From VRUE01 sp963702035 (GTDB lineage Bacteria; Actinomycetota; Thermoleophilia; Solirubrobacterales; 70-9), in contig OY969700.1 of the NCBI GenBank assembly GCA_963702035.1, positions 1,364,001 through 1,428,000 on the forward strand: a stretch of DNA of 64,000 nt, read 5' to 3'. Under the pieces are notes generated by a model that did not search any database, was not told the origin of the DNA, and saw only the letters and a list, made by a program, of their open reading frames with translations. Of the stretch, positions 40,839 to 50,461 are shown piece after piece. The position numbers were made by a program, and so were the translations under genes. Every line of letters begins with the position of its first letter. Positions within the stretch are counted from its first letter, which is position 1.

Positions 40839-42920
40839 TCAGCTTCGCATTTCGAGCACTTCGCGGCCCGCCTCGGCGACCTTATCCGGCGTGAAGCCGA
40901 ACTTGTCCTGCAGGTCCTTGAGCGGCGCCGAGCTGCCGAAGGTGTGCATGCCGATCCTCCTGCCCTGCGGCCCGACGTAATGGTCCCAACCGATCGTCGA
41001 GGCCTCCTCGATCGAGACCCGGGCGGTCACGGCGGGCGGCAGCACCGCGTCGCGGTAGGCGTCGTCCTGGCGATCGAAGATCTCCCAGCAGGGCAGGCTG
41101 ACGACGCGCGAGCGGATGCCCTCGGCAGCGAGCTCCTCGTGCGCGGCGAGGGCCAGCGCGACCTCGCTGCCGGTGGCGATGAGTATGAGGTCCGGCACAC
41201 CATCGCCGACCGCGTCGGCGATGGTGGAGCCGTCTGGACCGCTCTCCACCAGCACGTACCCCCCACGCCTCAATCCCTCAGCGGGCGCGTAGCGCTCGCG
41301 GTCGAAGATCGGCACGTTCTGGCGGGTGAGGACGAGCGCGACCGGCTGGTGGGTGCGGTCGATCGCGACCCGCCAGGCCTCGGCGACCTCGTTGGCGTCG
41401 GCGGGGCGGATCACGTCGAGGCCGGGGATCGCGCGCAGCGAGGCGAGCTGCTCGACCGGCTGGTGGGTCGGCCCGTCCTCCCCCAGCCCGATCGAGTCGT
41501 GGGTGAAGAGGTGGATCACCGGCAGCTCCATCAGCGCCGAGAGGCGGATCGCCGGGCGGGCGTAGTCGGAGAAGGTGAGGTAGGTTGACCAGAGCGGCCG
41601 CAGCTTGGAGAGCGAGAGGCCGTTGCAGATCGCCGCCGACTCGTGCTCGCGGATGCCGAAGTGGAGCTGGCGACCGTCGTAGGCGCCGGGCTCGAAGTTG
41701 ACCGCGCCGTCGAAGCCGAGCCGGACCGAGGTCGAGTCGGTCAGATCGGCGGAGCCGGCGAGCAGCCAAGGCACCCGGTCGGCGATCGCGTTCTCGACCT
41801 TGCTCGAGGCCTTGCGCGTCGCGAGGCCCTTCGCGTCGGGCTCGAAGCTGGGGATGCCGGCGTCCCAACCGTCGGGGAGCGCGCGCTTCTGCGTGGCGTC
41901 GATCTCGGCGGCGAGGTCGGGATTGCCGCCGGCGTAGGCGGCGAGCCTCGCCTCCCAATCGGCGCGCGCCTCGGCGCCTCGCCTGCCGACGCCGGCGGCG
42001 AAGTGCTCCTTGACCCCGTCGGGGACGAGGAACTGGGCGTCCTCGGGCCAGCCGTAGGCGCGCTTGGTCTCGCGCACCTCCTCGGTGCCGAGCGGCTCGC
42101 CGTGGGCGGCGGCGGTGTCCTGCTTGTGCGGCGAGCCCCAGCCGATGTGGGAGTCGACGATGACCAGCGTCGGCCGCCCCTCCTCCCCCCTGAACTCCTC
42201 GAAGGCGCGGTCGAGCAGGCCGAGGTCGTTGGCGTCGCCGACCCGGGTGACGTTCCAGCCGTAGCCCATGAAGCGGGCAGCGACGTCGTCTTCGTAGGCG
42301 AGCCGGGTTTTCCCGTCGATCGTGATGTGGTTGTTGTCGTAGATCCAGCAGAGGTTGTCGAGCTTCAGGTGGCCGGCGATCGAGGCCGCTTCGTTGGAGA
42401 CGCCCTCCATCAGGCAGCCGTCGCCGGCGATCGCGTAGACGTCGAAGTCGAAGAGCTCGGCGCCGTAGCGGGCGCCCTGCCACTTCGAGGCGATCGCCAT
42501 CCCGGCGCTGGTCGCGATCCCCTGCCCGAGCGGCCCGGTGGTCGTCTCCACACCGGAGGTCCAGCGGTACTCGGGATGGCCGGGCGCGCGCGAGTCGAGC
42601 TGGCGGAAGCTCTTTATGTCGTCAAGGGAGACCGAGGGCCGGCCGACGACCTCATAGTCGGGTTCGACCGCCTGCACCTCTGCCAGGTACAGCAGCGAGT
42701 AGAGCAGCATCGAGGCGTGCCCCGCCGAGAGGACGAAGCGGTCGCGGTTGGGCCAGATCGGATCGGCGGGGTCGAAGCGGAGGAAGCGCTGCCAGAGCGT
42801 GTAGGCGACCGGGGCCATCGCCATCGGCGTCCCCGGATGCCCCGAGTCCGCCTTCTGGATCGCGTCGATCGACAGCGTGCGGATCGTGTTGATGCAGAGC
42901 TGGTCGATGTCCTGCGTCAC
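40839..42920 (-). CDS. tkt: Transketolase
   Basis: This 693-residue thiamine-diphosphate enzyme opens with DIDQLCINTIRTLSIDAIQK and SGHPGTPM. It has the ThDP motif GDGCLMEGVSNEA through NHITIDG, the central HDSIGLGEDGPTHQPVEQ segment and RPADANE. I start at GTG 42920 from homology; an ATG at 42962 (14 codons more) would lie at the edge of a palindromic repeat. It heads the tkt-tal-pgi run on the minus strand. Confidence 0.95.
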   Translation of the reverse strand: MTQDIDQLCINTIRTLSIDAIQKADSGHPGTPMAMAPVAYTLWQRFLRFDPADPIWPNRDRFVLSAGHASMLLYSLLYLAEVQAVEPDYEVVGRPSVSLDDIKSFRQLDSRAPGHPEYRWTSGVETTTGPLGQGIATSAGMAIASKWQGARYGAELFDFDVYAIAGDGCLMEGVSNEAASIAGHLKLDNLCWIYDNNHITIDGKTRLAYEDDVAARFMGYGWNVTRVGDANDLGLLDRAFEEFRGEEGRPTLVIVDSHIGWGSPHKQDTAAAHGEPLGTEEVRETKRAYGWPEDAQFLVPDGVKEHFAAGVGRRGAEARADWEARLAAYAGGNPDLAAEIDATQKRALPDGWDAGIPSFEPDAKGLATRKASSKVENAIADRVPWLLAGSADLTDSTSVRLGFDGAVNFEPGAYDGRQLHFGIREHESAAICNGLSLSKLRPLWSTYLTFSDYARPAIRLSALMELPVIHLFTHDSIGLGEDGPTHQPVEQLASLRAIPGLDVIRPADANEVAEAWRVAIDRTHQPVALVLTRQNVPIFDRERYAPAEGLRRGGYVLVESGPDGSTIADAVGDGVPDLILIATGSEVALALAAHEELAAEGIRSRVVSLPCWEIFDRQDDAYRDAVLPPAVTARVSIEEASTIGWDHYVGPQGRRIGMHTFGSSAPLKDLQDKFGFTPDKVAEAGREVLEMRS

Positions 42921-42956
42921 TTGGCCCGACCCTATCGACTTGGGTGTCGCTCGGGG

Positions 42957-43067
42957 ACCCATCCCGGCAGGGGTTCCGCTTAACTTTTTCGGTGGGTCGT
43001 CTCAGGCTGTCGCCCGCGGGCCGGCACCGAAAAAGTACAAGACGCTCCACCCCTACCGGGACAGGCT
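42957..43067. repeat. Palindromic element, family A copy 2 (inverted)
   Basis: Arms CCCGGCAGGGGT and ACCCCTACCGGG enclose the inner stem TAACTTTTTCGGTG against CACCGAAAAAGTACAAGACG. The core is the same as in the copies at 30.4 and 61.3 kb but in the opposite orientation. It lies between the kinase-gene stop and the tkt start. Confidence 0.8.
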
Positions 43068-43068
43068 C

Positions 43069-44856
43069 TCAGGGCTGGATTCGGGTGATGGTGCCGTCGC
43101 CGTTATTGGCTACCCAGATGGATTCGTTGCCGACGGAGATGGCACCGGGATTGGGGCCTACGGAGATCGGGTCGCCTTCGGTTTCGCCGCTTTCGATGCC
43201 AATCCGGCTGACGGTGTTGTCCGCCGAGTTGGCTACCCAGACGCTTTCGGTGCCGGCGTCGATGCCGCCGGGGCGTTCGCCGACGGAGATCGGGGTGCCG
43301 AAGAGGGCGTGCGTGGCGGGGTTGACCCTGGTTACGCGGTCGGCGCGGCTGTTGGCAACCCAGACCAGGCCGCCGCCGACGGTTACCCCGGCGGGGCCGC
43401 GGCCGGCGGGGATCGGCGCGCCCGCGGTGGCGCTGCCGAGGTCGATGCGCCGTACCGCGCCGGTGGTCGCGCTGCTCACCCATACCGCGCCGGCGCCGGC
43501 CGCGAGGCGCAGCGGCGCAGCGTGCGGCGGAATGTCGCGCTTGAAGACGCGGCCGCCGGCCGCGTTGATCGCCGCCACCCCACCGCCGGCATCGTCGGCG
43601 ACCCAGATCCGCTTGCCGCCGGCGACGATCGCGCCAGGCCGGCCGCCGACCTCGATCGTTGCCGTCACGCGGTCCTTGGCCGGATCGACGCGGAGCACCT
43701 CGCCGCGGCGCGGGCTCGAAACCCAAAGCGAGCCGGCGGCGAACGTCACCCCGGAGACGCCTCGATCGAGTCGCAGCGGCCGGCCGGCAACCTGCATGGT
43801 CTCGGGGTCGATCCGCGAGAGCGTGCCATCGGTGGCGCTGGTTGCCCAGACCGAGTTGTCGCCGATCGCAAGGCGCAGGGGTGGGTGGGCAACCCCGATC
43901 GGCGACGAGACCGAAGGGCCCCCGCCGCCGAGCAACAGAACTCCCAGCGCGACCACGCCGACGACGGCCGCAATCGAGGCCCCGATCCACTGCTTCGTCT
44001 TTGCAGCCAGCCGTCGGCGCCGGGCAAGTCCAGCCGTGGGGGCATCGGGCGACTCGGAGAGCACCCGCGTCGCCGCGAGCGCCTCGCCCTGACGCTCGCG
44101 GGCGGCCTCGATCAGCTCGCCCGCCGTCGCGTAGCGCGCCGCCGGGTCCTTGGCGACGGCGCGTTCGATCACCGCGTCGAGGCCCTTGGGAAGCCGGGGC
44201 TCCCTCTCCCCGCCGCGGCGGGCGTACGGGGCGACCCCGGTCAGCGACTCGTAGAGGACGCAGCCGAGCGAGTAGACGTCGGCCGCCGGTCCGACCTGCT
44301 CGCCGCGCCACTGCTCGGGCGACATGTATTCGACCGTGCCGACGACCGAGGTGCCGCTGAGGACGCCGCTGTCGCCGAGCGCCTTGGCGAGGCCGAAGTC
44401 GGTCAGGTAGGCACGCTCGCCTTCGAGCAGGATGTTGTGCGGCTTGACGTCGCGGTGGACGATGCCGGCGGCGTGGGCGGCGTCGAGGGCGGCGCCGATC
44501 TGGCTCAGCAGCCCGACCGCCTCGGCGGGGGGGAGCGGCCCGCCGGTCTCGATCCGCTCCTTCAGGTCCCCGCCCTCGACCAGACGCATCGCGACGATCA
44601 GCTCGCCGTCCTCCTCCCGTGCGTCGAAAACCGGCACTACCGCGGGGTGGTCGAGGCTGGCGGCGAGACGCGACTCGCGCAGGAAGCGGTCGCGGAATCC
44701 CTCGTCGTCGGCGAACTGGCGCGCGATCACCTTCAGCGCGACCGGGCGGTCCAGGGCCAGGTGGGTGGCCCGGTAGACGACCCCCATCCCGCCCCGCGCG
44801 ATCAGCGCGTCGAGGCGGTAACCGGCAAGGGTCGAGCCGAGGATAGGTTCTGCCAC
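43069..44856 (-). CDS. Ser/Thr protein kinase with extracytoplasmic beta-propeller
   Basis: This 595-residue protein has a Pkn-type kinase domain (about 12-275) with the GGMG loop (22-25), K42, HRDVKPHN (134-141), DFG (153-155) and the SPEQWRG activation segment. One transmembrane helix (about 289-311) follows. The outer part (about 325-595) is a repeated GxxGAIxVGxxSVWVAN propeller of about six blades, like virginiamycin-lyase or YVTN-type sensors. It would sense an external ligand and phosphorylate cytosolic targets. It is the third gene of a minus-strand run with an FHA protein and a TolB-like protein. Confidence 0.92.
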   Translation of the reverse strand: MAEPILGSTLAGYRLDALIARGGMGVVYRATHLALDRPVALKVIARQFADDEGFRDRFLRESRLAASLDHPAVVPVFDAREEDGELIVAMRLVEGGDLKERIETGGPLPPAEAVGLLSQIGAALDAAHAAGIVHRDVKPHNILLEGERAYLTDFGLAKALGDSGVLSGTSVVGTVEYMSPEQWRGEQVGPAADVYSLGCVLYESLTGVAPYARRGGEREPRLPKGLDAVIERAVAKDPAARYATAGELIEAARERQGEALAATRVLSESPDAPTAGLARRRRLAAKTKQWIGASIAAVVGVVALGVLLLGGGGPSVSSPIGVAHPPLRLAIGDNSVWATSATDGTLSRIDPETMQVAGRPLRLDRGVSGVTFAAGSLWVSSPRRGEVLRVDPAKDRVTATIEVGGRPGAIVAGGKRIWVADDAGGGVAAINAAGGRVFKRDIPPHAAPLRLAAGAGAVWVSSATTGAVRRIDLGSATAGAPIPAGRGPAGVTVGGGLVWVANSRADRVTRVNPATHALFGTPISVGERPGGIDAGTESVWVANSADNTVSRIGIESGETEGDPISVGPNPGAISVGNESIWVANNGDGTITRIQP

Positions 44857-44901
44857 GCGGCGGTTATATACCGCCGCGTGGCGTCCCCTATCGGCGCCGT
44901 C

Positions 44902-45939
44902 CTAGCGGACCGGCTGCCATGCGATCACCGGACCGATGACAGTGCCGTCTTTTTCGGAGGCCTCGAAGCCTTCCGCGAGCTGGGTCTGACGGCGGCTGGC
45001 GACGTCGATCGCGACCAGCGACTGCTGTTCTTCGGCCGCGACGAACGCCGCAACCTGGCGCCCGTCCGAGGAGAAGACGCCGTTGGTCTCCGAGCCGTCG
45101 GGGAGCTGGGCCAGCTTGTGGGCCCTGCCCCGGCCGATCCGCTTCGACCAGAGACCCTGGTCGCGGCGGAAGAGCACCGTGTGGCCGTCGGGCGAGACGT
45201 CTTCGACGTAGGCCGAGCCGACGCCGCGGATCAGCGGCCGCACCCCGCTGCCGTTGCTGCGCATCGTGTACACGTCGGCGTAGGCCGCCGGGCCTTCGCT
45301 GCTCTCGCCGCGGCTGAAGACGATGCCCTCGTCGTCGGCGAAGTAGCCCGGCGCGAACTCGTCGATCGCGGCGGTGTGGGTCAGGCGCCGCAACCCGACG
45401 CCCGCCGGTTTCACCGAGAACAGGTCGTCGTTGCCGGCGGCGTCGCGGACGAAGGCGATCATGCAACCGTCGGGCGAGAACGTCGCTTCGCGCTCGTCCG
45501 CCGCCGAGGAGACGAGCGCGTGCGCCCCTCCCCCGTTGATCCCGACCGTGTAGAGGTCGCGCGGGGCACCCGCCGCGACACGCCGCTCGAAGACGACGTA
45601 GCGTCCGTTGGGCGCGACGAGCGGGCGCCCGTCGATCTCGGCGCCGCTGGTCAGCCGGCGCTGGCCAGAGCCGTCGGGACGGATCGAGTAGATGTCGCCG
45701 CCGCGGGCGAAGGCGATCGTGCGGCCGTCGGCGGAGAAGGCCGGTTCGGTGTCGGTCGGGTCCTCGGTGATCTGGTTGAGGTTGCCGGACTTGACCGCGA
45801 ACAGCCCGCCTTTGGCTTCGCCGCCGACGGTCGTCGATTTGGAATAGACGACTGCTCGGGGCGATGCCCCGAGCGCGGTCGTCGCCGAGACGGCGAGGGC
45901 CAGCAGGGCGAGGATCGAGATGAGTAGTGAGTGGCGCAT
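44902..45939 (-). CDS. Secreted TolB-like beta-propeller protein
   Basis: The 345-residue protein has a signal peptide (LLISILALLALAVSATTALG, cleaved near residue 22). It carries five to six WD40-like PD40 repeats such as AFSADGRTIAFARGGDIYSI, TFSPDGCMIAFVRDA and DVSPDGHTVLFRRDQG. The start is ATG 45939 behind AAAGGA. It is probably an extracytoplasmic protein-interaction propeller. It lies 45 bp upstream of the kinase-propeller gene, so the two may form a sensor pair. Confidence 0.86.
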   Translation of the reverse strand: MRHSLLISILALLALAVSATTALGASPRAVVYSKSTTVGGEAKGGLFAVKSGNLNQITEDPTDTEPAFSADGRTIAFARGGDIYSIRPDGSGQRRLTSGAEIDGRPLVAPNGRYVVFERRVAAGAPRDLYTVGINGGGAHALVSSAADEREATFSPDGCMIAFVRDAAGNDDLFSVKPAGVGLRRLTHTAAIDEFAPGYFADDEGIVFSRGESSEGPAAYADVYTMRSNGSGVRPLIRGVGSAYVEDVSPDGHTVLFRRDQGLWSKRIGRGRAHKLAQLPDGSETNGVFSSDGRQVAAFVAAEEQQSLVAIDVASRRQTQLAEGFEASEKDGTVIGPVIAWQPVR

Positions 45940-46090
45940 GGCATTCCTTTCGTTGGTGGAACCTGCGCCATCGATGCTGCGCGAGCGAAGCGGGCGCGCC
46001 AACGACAACCGCGACGCGCATCGGGCCACGTCTGGCCCGGTCCGAGCCACCGGTGTGGACTTTCTACGTGCTACCGCCCGTACAAAGTCG

Positions 46091-46681
46091 TCAGCGGTCG
46101 AGGCCGAGCTCGATCACCCGGGCGGCGATCAGGCGGGGGCGCTCGCGACCGGCGTCGCCGGGGACGTCGAGCTTGACGGCGAGCGCGTCGAGGCGGCGCT
46201 GGGCGGTGCGCTCGCTGACGTGGAGCGCCTCGGCGAGCTCGACCCGGGTGGCGGGACGGCCGGCGAAGGCGCCCTCGCTGCGGTAGGGGGCGACCAGCGC
46301 CGTCGCCGTCGCCCGCTCCTCCTCGTTGAGCGCGACCGACGGTTCGCTCGTCGCAACGGTCGCCCCCGCCCTGCCGGGGACGGGGTCGGAGACTTCCAGC
46401 CGGTAATCGCCCACGGTCAATACGTCGCCGTCGCGGAGGCGGCGGGGGCGATCGAGTGGCTCGCCGTTCAGCGCCGTGCCGTTACGGCTGTCGATATCGG
46501 TGGCCATCAGCACGCCGCCACGGCTCTCGATCTCGAGGTGATGCCAGGAGACCGCCTCGTCGTCGATGCAGACGTCAGCCTCGGGATCACGCCCGACCGT
46601 GGTTTGCTCGCGGAGCGCAAACGACCGCGGCTCGCCACCTTTCCCCGAAAGCCAGACTCGCGCGTCCATGCGCGCGAGCAT
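46091..46681 (-). CDS. FHA-domain protein with C-terminal winged helix
   Basis: This 196-residue protein has an N-terminal FHA domain (about 8-95) with TTVGRDPEADVCIDD, VSWHHLEIE and DIDSRNGTALNG, the phosphothreonine-binding residues. A linker follows, then a winged-helix region with TRVELAEALHVSERTAQRRL as the recognition helix. It thus joins phospho-signal reading to DNA binding, with the kinase two genes on as the obvious partner. ATG 46681 is used; ATG 46669 is possible. Only 13-25 bp separate it from the divergent rpiA start. Confidence 0.82.
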   Translation of the reverse strand: MLARMDARVWLSGKGGEPRSFALREQTTVGRDPEADVCIDDEAVSWHHLEIESRGGVLMATDIDSRNGTALNGEPLDRPRRLRDGDVLTVGDYRLEVSDPVPGRAGATVATSEPSVALNEEERATATALVAPYRSEGAFAGRPATRVELAEALHVSERTAQRRLDALAVKLDVPGDAGRERPRLIAARVIELGLDR

Positions 46682-46694
46682 AAAGTCCCGCCCC

Positions 46695-47342
46695 GTGGGA
46701 GCTGACGACGAGAAGCGAATCGCCGCGGAGGCTGCCGCGGAGCTGGTCGAAGACGGGATGACGATCGGCCTCGGCACCGGCTCCACCGTCGCCCACCTGC
46801 TGCCGGCGATCGCCGCCCGCGAGCTGAGCGGGATCCGCTGCGTCGCGACCTCGGTCGCGACCGAGGAGCAGGCACGTGAGCTGGGCATCCCGGTCGAGGA
46901 GTTCAGCGAGCTGGAGCGGCTCGAGATCGCCATCGACGGCACCGACCAGGTAACTCCCGACGGCTGGCTGATCAAGGGCGGCGGCGCGGCGCACCAGCGC
47001 GAGAAGATCGTCGCGGCGGCGGCCGAGCGCTTCGTCGTCATCGCCGACTCGAGCAAGCCGGTCGACTCGCTCAGCGCCCCGGTGCCGCTCGAGCTGCTGG
47101 CATTCGGCCTGCGCTCAACCCTCGCCCGACTGGGCCCCGAGGTCGAGCCGCGCGACGTTCCGCGCAGCCCCGACGGCGGCGTCATCGCCGACTACCGCGG
47201 TGAGATCGGCGACCCCGCGGCCCTCGCCGCCCGCCTCGACGCCGACCCGGGAATCTCCTCGCACGGCCTCTTCCCCCCGGATATGGTGAGCGAGGTTCTG
47301 GTCGGGGCGGGCGATGCCGTGAACCGCTTGACGTTGAATTGA
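46695..47342 (+). CDS. rpiA: Ribose-5-phosphate isomerase A
   Basis: The 215-residue enzyme interconverts ribose-5-phosphate and ribulose-5-phosphate. It has IGLGTGSTVAHL (phosphate loop), AIDGTDQV, LIKGGGAAHQREKIVA (with the catalytic Asp/Lys block) and a C-terminal VSEVLVGAGDAV. The start is the GTG at 46695. It belongs with the pentose phosphate genes on both sides. Confidence 0.92.
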   Translation: MGADDEKRIAAEAAAELVEDGMTIGLGTGSTVAHLLPAIAARELSGIRCVATSVATEEQARELGIPVEEFSELERLEIAIDGTDQVTPDGWLIKGGGAAHQREKIVAAAAERFVVIADSSKPVDSLSAPVPLELLAFGLRSTLARLGPEVEPRDVPRSPDGGVIADYRGEIGDPAALAARLDADPGISSHGLFPPDMVSEVLVGAGDAVNRLTLN

Positions 47343-47372
47343 TCCTTCGCTGACTCTTCAAGGAGACCCCAG

Positions 47373-48737
47373 ATGACCGACTTCACCGGGCTGGCCGTAG
47401 CCGGCCGGATCGCCACCCCCGACGACTCCGACTGGGACCAGGCGCGGCTTGCCTGGAACCTGGCCGCCGATCAGCACCCGGCTGCCGTCGTCTTCGCCGC
47501 GAGCGCCGAGGACGTCGCCGCCACCGTCGGCTTCGCCGCCAAGAACGACCTCAAGGTAGCCGCCCAGGGCACCGGCCACGGCGCCGCGCCGCTGGCGCCG
47601 CTCGAGGGAACGATCCTGCTCAAGACCGAGCGCATGCGCGGAATCGAGGTCGACCCCGGCGCCGGCACGGCGCGCCTCGAAGCGGGCGTGCTCTCGCTGG
47701 AGCTCGCCGAGGCGGCCGGCGAGCACGGGATGTGCTCGCTGCCCGGCTCCTCGCCCGACGTGGGCGTGACCGGCTACACGCTGGGGGGCGGCCTGAGCTG
47801 GCTCGGCCGGCGCTACGGATTCGCCTGCAACCGCGTCGCCGCGATCGAGCTGGTCACCGCCGCGGGCGAGCCCCGCACCGTCGACGCCGACAACGACCCG
47901 GACCTCTTCTGGGCGATGCGCGGCGGCGGGGGCGGCTACGCCGTCGTCACCGCGCTGCGCGTCAACCTGCTGCCGATCGACGAGATCTACGCGGGCGCGC
48001 TCGTCTTCCCCGCCGAGGTCGGTGTCGAGGCCGTCCGCGCCTACCGCGACTGGGCCGCCGGCGTCCCCGACGAGGTCACCTCGGTCGTCCGCTTCATAAC
48101 CCCGCCGCCGATCCCCGACGTGCCGGAGCCGATCCGCGGCAGGCCGCTGCTGACCATCGACGGGGCCTGCATCGGCACCCAGGCCGAGGGCGAAGCGACG
48201 TTCGCGCCGCTGCGCGAGATCGGCGAGACGATCATGGACACGTTCGCCTGGATGCCGGCCGCCGGGCTCTGCCGGATCCACATGGACCCCGAGAACCCGG
48301 TGCCGGGGATCGGCGAAGGCGGGACGATTCGCGACCTGCCGGACGAGGCGATCGAGGCATTCGTCTCGGTCGCCGGGCCGGGCTCGGGCTCGCCGCTGCT
48401 GCTCAGCGAGCTGCGCCACCTCGGCGGCGCCCTGGGCCGCGCGGACGAGAGCGGCGGCGCCCTCTCGCACCTCGACGCCGGCTTCGCCATGTACAGCATC
48501 GGCATGCCGATGACGCCGGAGCTCGGCGAGGCCATCCCCGCTCACCTGGCCAAGATCGGGGAGACGATGCGCCCCTGGCGCGCCGACGGCCACTACTTCA
48601 ACTTCACCGAGAGTCCCTGCGACGTCGACGCGATCCTCCCCCCCGACGTCTGCGCCCGCCTCGGCGAGGTCAAGGCCAAGTGGGACCCCGACGGCCGAGT
48701 GGTCGCCAACCACGCCGTCTCCCTGGGCGAGGTCTGA
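47373..48737 (+). CDS. FAD-linked oxidoreductase (BBE/berberine-bridge-like)
   Basis: This 454-residue protein has an N-terminal FAD-binding-4 domain with VAAQGTGHGAAPL, where the His in GTGHG is the usual site of covalent 8-alpha-N-histidyl flavin, and SPDVGVTGYTLGGGLSWLGR. The C-terminal BBE segment DGHYFNFTE closes the family. Such enzymes oxidise sugars or alcohols using O2 or another acceptor. In this context a sugar substrate is plausible but unproven. It starts 31 bp after rpiA on the same strand with AAGGAG. Confidence 0.88.
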   Translation: MTDFTGLAVAGRIATPDDSDWDQARLAWNLAADQHPAAVVFAASAEDVAATVGFAAKNDLKVAAQGTGHGAAPLAPLEGTILLKTERMRGIEVDPGAGTARLEAGVLSLELAEAAGEHGMCSLPGSSPDVGVTGYTLGGGLSWLGRRYGFACNRVAAIELVTAAGEPRTVDADNDPDLFWAMRGGGGGYAVVTALRVNLLPIDEIYAGALVFPAEVGVEAVRAYRDWAAGVPDEVTSVVRFITPPPIPDVPEPIRGRPLLTIDGACIGTQAEGEATFAPLREIGETIMDTFAWMPAAGLCRIHMDPENPVPGIGEGGTIRDLPDEAIEAFVSVAGPGSGSPLLLSELRHLGGALGRADESGGALSHLDAGFAMYSIGMPMTPELGEAIPAHLAKIGETMRPWRADGHYFNFTESPCDVDAILPPDVCARLGEVKAKWDPDGRVVANHAVSLGEV

Positions 48738-48743
48738 TTCGCG

Positions 48744-49424
48744 TCAGGCGGCGGAGGTGCCCGCCGCGGCCTCGTCGCAGACGACGAGCATGTTGTCGTT
48801 TTCGACCCGGCCGGCGGGGATCGACCTGTCGCCGGCGAGGAGCTTGGCCAGCGGCTCGCGCCCGGCCTCGCCCAGCACGAGCCAGAGGATCTGGCGGGCC
48901 GCGGTGAGCGCCGGGTAGGTCAGCGTCATGCGCAGGTGGCCCTGGTATCGGTCGCCGGTCCTCGCGACGCGGCGATCGTCGACTTCGAGCACGGAGTCGC
49001 CGGGGACGAGCGAGGCGGTGTGGCCGTCGGGGCCGAGGCCGAGGTGGACGAGGTCGAGTCGCTCCGGAACGTGCACTTCGTACTCGGCGGCGGAGAGTTC
49101 GAGGTCGCGGCTGGTGACCGGCATCGGCCGCAGCGCCGCCTGGTGGTCAAGCGAAAGCATCTGAACCAGGTGGGTGAGGTTGCGGGCGTCGTCGCCGGGC
49201 GGGGCGACCCGCTCGTCGACCTGGAAGATGTGCGTCTCCCCCCAGGGCATCCCCTCCATTTCGCCGAGCAGGCCGATCATCGCCCAGGGGGTCTTGCCGC
49301 CGCTCAGCGCCAACTCGAACTCGCCGCGCACCTCGACCGCGTCCTGCCCCGCGGCGGCAACGGCCTCGGCCGCACAGCGCGAGGCGGCATCGGCATCCGG
49401 AAGGATTTTGATCTCGATCGCCAT
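48744..49424 (-). CDS. pgl: 6-phosphogluconolactonase
   Basis: This 226-residue DevB/SOL-type enzyme hydrolyses 6-phosphogluconolactone, the second step of the oxidative pentose phosphate pathway. It has ALSGGKTPWAMIGLL, FQVDERVAPPGDDARN, the HLGLGPDGHTASLVPG block and TLTYPALTAARQILWLV. Its stop lies 7 bp from the end of the convergent FAD oxidoreductase gene. It follows gnd on the minus strand. Confidence 0.94.
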   Translation of the reverse strand: MAIEIKILPDADAASRCAAEAVAAAGQDAVEVRGEFELALSGGKTPWAMIGLLGEMEGMPWGETHIFQVDERVAPPGDDARNLTHLVQMLSLDHQAALRPMPVTSRDLELSAAEYEVHVPERLDLVHLGLGPDGHTASLVPGDSVLEVDDRRVARTGDRYQGHLRMTLTYPALTAARQILWLVLGEAGREPLAKLLAGDRSIPAGRVENDNMLVVCDEAAAGTSAA

Positions 49425-49444
49425 CGTCTACCCGATCACCGGAG

Positions 49445-50461
49445 CTAGGAAGCCTTCTCGTCGTGGCCGCCGAACTGCTTGCGCATCGCGGAGAGCACCT
49501 TGTCGCCGAAGTCGTCGAGCCCGCGCGAGAAGAAGCGCTCGTAGAGCGCCGCGGTCAGCACCGGCGCCGGCACGCCCTCGTCGATCGCCGCGATCGAGGT
49601 CCAGCGACCCTCGCCGGAATCGGAGACGCGGCCGGCGAAGTCGGAGAGGTCGGGGGATTCCCGCATCGATGCCGCGGTCAGGTCGAGCAGCCAGGAGCCG
49701 ATAACGCTGCCGCGGCGCCAGACCTCGGCGACCTCGGGCAGGTCGAGGTCGTACTGGTAGTACTCGGGCTGCTCCATCGGCGCCGTCTCCGCGTCGGCCT
49801 CGCGCTGAACCTTGCCGGCGTTGGCGTTCTTGAGGATGTTGAGGCCCTCGGCGTAGGCGGCCATGATCCCGTACTCGATCCCGTTGTGGACCATCTTCAC
49901 GAAGTGCCCGGCGCCGTTCGGGCCGCAGTGCAGGTAGCCGTTCTCGGCGGGCGAGACATCGCCGCCACGACCGGGAGTTCGCTCCGCCGACTCCACCCCC
50001 GGGGCGAGGCTGGCGAAGATCGGGTCGAGCCGCTCGACCGCCCCGTCCGGCCCACCGATCATCAGGCAGTAGCCGCGCTCGAGGCCGAAGACGCCGCCGC
50101 TGGTGCCGCAATCGACGAAGTCGAGGCCCTTTTCGCGCAGCATCTCGGCGCGGCGGATGTCGTCTCGGTAGTAGGAGTTGCCGCCGTCGACGATCGCGTC
50201 GCCCGGCTCCAGCGCCGCGGCGACGTCCTCGACGGTCTTCTCGGTGATCTCACCCGAGGGGACCATCACCCAGACGGCGCGCGGCGCGCTCAGCTTCGTG
50301 GCCAGGTCCCGCAGCGAGGAGGCGCCATCGGCGCCCTCGCCGGCCAGCGCGGTGACGGCGTCGGCGTTGACGTCATAGGCGACGATGCGATGGCCGTCGC
50401 GCATCAGGCGGCGAGCCATGTTCGCCCCCATCCGGCCGAGTCCGACGATTCCCAACTCCAT
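49445..50461 (-). CDS. gnd: 6-phosphogluconate dehydrogenase, short decarboxylating type
   Basis: The 338-residue enzyme makes ribulose-5-phosphate and CO2 from 6-phosphogluconate. It has the Rossmann motif GIVGLGRMGANMARRL, IVDGGNSYYRDD, DCGTSGGVFGLERGYCLMIG and GYLHCGPNGAGHFVKMVHNG. The length fits the short YqeC/GndA form, which in several bacteria prefers NAD+. The start is ATG 50461 behind GGGAGGAG. It diverges from zwf. Confidence 0.95.
   Translation of the reverse strand: MELGIVGLGRMGANMARRLMRDGHRIVAYDVNADAVTALAGEGADGASSLRDLATKLSAPRAVWVMVPSGEITEKTVEDVAAALEPGDAIVDGGNSYYRDDIRRAEMLREKGLDFVDCGTSGGVFGLERGYCLMIGGPDGAVERLDPIFASLAPGVESAERTPGRGGDVSPAENGYLHCGPNGAGHFVKMVHNGIEYGIMAAYAEGLNILKNANAGKVQREADAETAPMEQPEYYQYDLDLPEVAEVWRRGSVIGSWLLDLTAASMRESPDLSDFAGRVSDSGEGRWTSIAAIDEGVPAPVLTAALYERFFSRGLDDFGDKVLSAMRKQFGGHDEKAS

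Noticed and set aside
42920..42962. Longer transketolase start at ATG 42962
   Set aside because: The 14 extra codons are not family-like and run into a palindromic repeat; GTG 42920 matches the family N-terminus. It remains possible.
42877..45927. A 1016-codon open frame on the plus strand across the kinase and propeller genes
   Set aside because: It overlaps the well-supported tkt, kinase and TolB-like genes on the other strand, and its composition is that of antisense GC-rich sequence.
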